Origin: Bradyrhizobium sp. BR 10289
GTDB lineage: Bacteria > Pseudomonadota > Alphaproteobacteria > Rhizobiales > Xanthobacteraceae
Assembly (NCBI RefSeq): GCF_019455385.1
Contig: NZ_JACOFR010000003.1
Location: forward strand, 186,001 to 250,000
DNA length: 64,000 bases
Reading direction: 5' to 3'
How positions within the stretch are numbered: position 1 is the stretch's first letter; the number at the start of each line of letters is the position of its first letter. A program made the position numbers and the translations under genes. This document shows positions 60,965 to 64,000 of the stretch, one piece after another. The notes beneath the pieces are model-generated. The model was given only the letters and a program-made list of their open reading frames with translations, ran no database searches and was not told where the DNA came from.

Positions 60965-61588
60965 TTAATCCGCAGCCTTCTTTCCCTTCAACGCCGCGAG
61001 CTCAGCCTCCAGCTCAGCAATCCTCGTATCCCTCGCCGCCAGCGCCGCCGCCACATCGCTCGCGTCGAACTTCTGCGGAATGTGTTGCGGGCAGTTGGTG
61101 TCCCATGCGGCGATGTTGAACAGGATCACCTGCTCCGGCCTCGCGCGGTAACCTCTCGGCATCAGCGATGTCGTCAGCGCCTCGTCGTCCTCGACCACAC
61201 GTGCCTCGCCCCAGATCTTCACCCGGCGACGATGGGCATAGTCCATCACGAAGATGTAGGCCTTGGGATTCTCAGACAAATTGCCTTGCGTGATGTACTG
61301 GCGATTGCCGGAATAGTCGGTGAAGGCCAGCGTCTGCTTGTCCAGCACCTTCAAAAAACCCTTCGGGCCGCCGCGGTGCTGGATGTAGGGCTGGCCGTCG
61401 GCCGAGGCCGTCGCAAAATAGAAGCTGTTGGCGTCAGCCAGGAACGCGGCTAGGTTCTCGTCGACCTCGGTGCGCCATCCCCGCTGCTCGGCATGAGCAT
61501 AGCCTTCGCGCGATCCCTTTCGGGCCTGGATCGACTTCACCGCCGGCGAGAAGGCCACATCGCTGGCATAGGTATGGGTTGCCGTCAT
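60965..61588 (-). CDS. Pyridoxamine 5'-phosphate oxidase-family flavoprotein
   Basis: The protein has 207 residues. The split-barrel domain runs about residues 35-165, with FYFATASADGQPYIQHRGGPKGFLKVL (flavin phosphate contacts), DYSGNRQYITQGNL and RRRVKIWGEARVV. A C-terminal coiled coil (RIAELEAELAALKG, about 188-202) follows. Members of this subgroup are general FMN-binding oxidoreductases rather than true PdxH. It is divergent from a LysR gene, with a perfect palindrome between, so it is the likely target of that regulator. Confidence 0.88.
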   Translation of the reverse strand: MTATHTYASDVAFSPAVKSIQARKGSREGYAHAEQRGWRTEVDENLAAFLADANSFYFATASADGQPYIQHRGGPKGFLKVLDKQTLAFTDYSGNRQYITQGNLSENPKAYIFVMDYAHRRRVKIWGEARVVEDDEALTTSLMPRGYRARPEQVILFNIAAWDTNCPQHIPQKFDASDVAAALAARDTRIAELEAELAALKGKKAAD

Positions 61589-61686
61589 CGGAATATCTCC
61601 TGGAATTCCGGCGCATTGCTGCGTCTCTCGCTGTTCAACATGGACCTTCCTACGTCTAAAACAATCGGCCTTCTTGACACTTCATC

Positions 61687-61703
61687 ATTGCAGTATATGC
61701 AAT
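61687..61703. promoter_or_regulatory. Perfect palindrome, probable LysR operator
   Basis: ATTGCAGTATATGCAAT has perfect 6-bp arms around GTATA, in the gap between divergent PNPOx-like and lysR genes. It lies 6 bases before the lysR start and fits the T-N11-A pattern of LysR-family sites, suggesting autoregulation and control of the divergent gene. Confidence 0.65.
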
Positions 61704-61709
61704 AATAGA

Positions 61710-62594
61710 ATGGACCGCCTCGAAGCCATGCACGTCTTCGTCACCGTCGCCGATCTGCGCGGCTTTGCGCCGGCGGCGCGAAAATTGCGGCTTTCGCCCT
61801 CGGCGGTGACGCGGCTGATCGCGGCGCTGGAGGAGCATCTCGGTGCCCGGCTGCTGCAACGGACCACGAGGCAGGTGCGGCTGACCGACGTCGGCACGCG
61901 CTATCTGGAACGCGCCCGGCGCATCATCGCCGATGTCGAGGAGGCCGACGGCTCGGCACGAGAGGAGCGCAACCGGCCGAGCGGACGGCTGGTTGTGTCG
62001 GCGCCGGTCGGCTTCGGACGGCTGCATGTCGCCCCGGTCATGACCGCTTATCTCAAGCGCTATCCCGAGGTCGCCGCCGAGCTCAGGCTCTCGGACAACC
62101 TCGTCAATCTGGTGGACGACGCCGTCGACGCCGCGGTGCGCATCGGCCACCTCGCGGACTCCTCTCTCGTCGCGCGCCAGGTCGGCGAGATGCGCCGGAT
62201 CACGGTAGCAACCCCGGGCTATCTCAAACGCCACGGCGAGCCCAAGACGCCGGAAGCGCTGCGCGAGCACCAGACCATCGCGTTCGGGCCTTCGATCGCG
62301 TGGCGCTTCCTGCGTGAAGGCCAGGAGATCGAGATCACGCCGACGCCACGCTTCACCAGCAACAGCGCCGACGCCGCCCTGCAATATGCCGAGAGCGGCG
62401 GCGGCATCACGCGTGTGTTGGCCTATCAGGCCGCCGAAGGCCTGAAGCGCGGACGGCTGAAAATCGTGCTGGCGGCATACGAGCAGCCGGCGCTGCCGAT
62501 CCACATCGTCTATCCGACCTCGCGCCTGCTCTCCGCGAAAGTGCGGGCGTTCGTCGATCTCGTGGTGGAGACGGCGGATTGGCGGTTTGGGTAG
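61710..62594 (+). CDS. LysR-family transcriptional regulator
   Basis: This 294-residue protein has the N-terminal HTH (MDRLEAMHVFVTVADLRGFAPAARKLRLSPSAVTRLIAALEEHLGARLLQRTTR, residues 1-54) and a LysR substrate-binding domain (about 90-290; GRLVVSAPVGFGRLHVAPVM near 92, GHLADSSLVARQVGEMRR near 150). It belongs to the common subgroup that regulates a divergent oxidoreductase. ATG 61710 begins the conserved N-terminus; the longer frame from 61674 would cover the palindrome. Confidence 0.93.
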   Translation: MDRLEAMHVFVTVADLRGFAPAARKLRLSPSAVTRLIAALEEHLGARLLQRTTRQVRLTDVGTRYLERARRIIADVEEADGSAREERNRPSGRLVVSAPVGFGRLHVAPVMTAYLKRYPEVAAELRLSDNLVNLVDDAVDAAVRIGHLADSSLVARQVGEMRRITVATPGYLKRHGEPKTPEALREHQTIAFGPSIAWRFLREGQEIEITPTPRFTSNSADAALQYAESGGGITRVLAYQAAEGLKRGRLKIVLAAYEQPALPIHIVYPTSRLLSAKVRAFVDLVVETADWRFG

Positions 62595-62596
62595 GT

Positions 62597-62714
62597 CTCG
62601 TGCCCCGGACGCAGCGCAGCACATAGTGATGCGCTGCAGAGCCGGGGCCCACGCCGGCTGGGTCCCGGCTCTGCGGAGCGGCACTTCGCGCCGCACCGCG
62701 TCCGGGACACGAGA
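62597..62714. repeat. Palindromic repeat, family A, copy 3 (two-unit form)
   Basis: CTCGTGCCCCGGACGCAGCG begins and GCACCGCGTCCGGGACACGA ends this ~118-base element, which consists of two palindromic units side by side. It is near the reverse complement of the copy at 24734-24851. It separates convergent lysR and thioesterase genes. Confidence 0.8.
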
Positions 62715-62717
62715 GCA

Positions 62718-63137
62718 TCAGCCGTTCTTCGGCACCACCCGGAACGTGCCGCTCGCTCTTGCGATCACGACGTCGTCGGCCTTGATCAGGCACTGCGCGA
62801 AGCAGATCGTCTTGCCGGTCTTGATCACGTCACTCTCGATCGCGCACCACTGGCCGATCTCGGCCGAGCCGACGAAATCGATCGAGAGTGAAACCGTCAC
62901 GAACGAAATGGTCCAGTTCGTCAGCAGCGCGCAGCTATAGCCCATGGCGTTGTCGGCGAGCGCGGTAATGAGGCCGCCATGAATCAGGCCGCGGCCATTG
63001 GTGTGCGGTCTCGCCAGCCGCAAGCCGATGATGACCGCCTTGTCGGTGTTCTTGGAGTAAAGCGGCTCCCAGGGTTCGGTGAGCGGGCTTTTGCGGAAGA
63101 GCGGCTCGAAGCCGGCGGGGATGTCGGTGGAGGTCAT
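62718..63137 (-). CDS. PaaI-like hotdog-fold thioesterase
   Basis: This 139-residue hotdog protein has the PaaI/YdiI-type motif GLIHGGLITALADNAMGYSC (about residues 50-69, with the catalytic Asp/Glu-type helix), then TVSLSIDFVGSAEIGQWCAIESDVIKTGKTICFAQCLI, the central strand. It is predicted to hydrolyse acyl- or aryl-CoA thioesters. ATG 63137 was chosen (MTSTDIPAGFEPLF); 63167 is an alternative that adds ten residues. Closeness to pobA fits a role in aromatic metabolism but does not prove it. Confidence 0.88.
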   Translation of the reverse strand: MTSTDIPAGFEPLFRKSPLTEPWEPLYSKNTDKAVIIGLRLARPHTNGRGLIHGGLITALADNAMGYSCALLTNWTISFVTVSLSIDFVGSAEIGQWCAIESDVIKTGKTICFAQCLIKADDVVIARASGTFRVVPKNG

Positions 63138-63248
63138 GGCTGTCTCGCGTTGCTGCGCTGGCGGCATTCAACGCGATGTCGATGACGGTTTCACCGCCTA
63201 CAAAGTTTTAAACGGGATTTGCGCGGGTGTTTGAAACGGGCGGCGCCG

Positions 63249-63333
63249 TCATTGCGAGCGCAGCGAAGCAATCCAGAATCCCTCAGCGGGAACAGCCTGG
63301 ATCGCTTCGTCGCGAGGGCTCCTCGCAATGACG
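63249..63333. repeat. Palindromic repeat, family D, full copy
   Basis: GTCATTGCGAGCGCAGCGAA and CTCCTCGCAATGACG bound an ~85-base inverted repeat, with inner arms AAGCAATCCAG and CTGGATCGCTT. It lies between the pobA 3' end and the thioesterase start; a half copy is at 32486-32523. Confidence 0.8.
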
Positions 63334-63355
63334 AATATGTGGCAAAGTCGCTGCC

Positions 63356-64000
<645 letters not shown>

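Overview
The window looks like a chromosomal segment of Bradyrhizobium or a very close relative (Nitrobacteraceae, Alphaproteobacteria). The reasons are the high GC content, the Rhizobiales-type Tad/Cpa gene order, a CycM-type membrane-anchored cytochrome c next to kdsB and pheA, a gene set matching the Rhodopseudomonas pim (pimeloyl-CoA) operon, and many short palindromic intergenic repeats of the kinds common in Bradyrhizobium. I see no rRNA, tRNA, CRISPR array, insertion sequence, phage or plasmid gene. Gene names rest on motif recognition, not on database searches.

Layout. (1) 1-9222: a Tad/Flp pilus operon, cpaA (5' truncated), cpaB, cpaC, cpaD, cpaE, cpaF, tadB, tadC on the plus strand, with a convergent TPR lipoprotein gene (tadD-like). 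(2) 9310-13700: a metallophosphoesterase, a 67-residue membrane protein, and an overlapping M17 aminopeptidase / NlpC-P60 peptidase pair. (3) 13701-14380: no gene, but a dense block of perfect stems that looks like a structured dispersed repeat. (4) 14381-22105: a yejA1-yejA2-yejB-yejE-yejF peptide ABC transporter operon on the minus strand with two tandem binding proteins. (5) 22317-31049: cycM, kdsB, pheA, a flavin-dependent monooxygenase, metF and metH; the metF leader carries stacked hairpins. (6) 31132-37317: GST, a DUF6636-like secreted protein, a GNAT acetyltransferase, glpK, and an MBOAT acyltransferase paired with an SGNH/AlgX-like protein.

(7) 37422-54964 is the most coherent unit. 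A minus-strand beta-oxidation operon (pimF, pimA, pimB, pimC, pimD and an SDR gene) faces an IclR-type regulator and a complete LIV-type ABC transporter (livG, livF, livH, livM) followed by three tandem substrate-binding-protein genes. Each binding-protein gene has its own closely similar terminator. A perfect 19-bp palindrome lies in the pimF/iclR gap. The region reads as an uptake-plus-catabolism island for dicarboxylic or fatty acids under IclR control.

(8) 55104-64000: glycerate 2-kinase, a MarR regulator divergent from a second LIV-type transporter that has a fused permease-ATPase and no local binding protein, a PNPOx-like flavoprotein divergent from a LysR regulator with a perfect palindromic operator candidate, a PaaI-like thioesterase, and the 3' part of pobA (4-hydroxybenzoate 3-hydroxylase). 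The MarR transporter near pobA suggests, but does not prove, aromatic acid uptake.

At least nine families of imperfect-palindrome repeats (about 16 copies) occupy the intergenic gaps. One separates livF from livH, and another separates a binding-protein gene from its own terminator.
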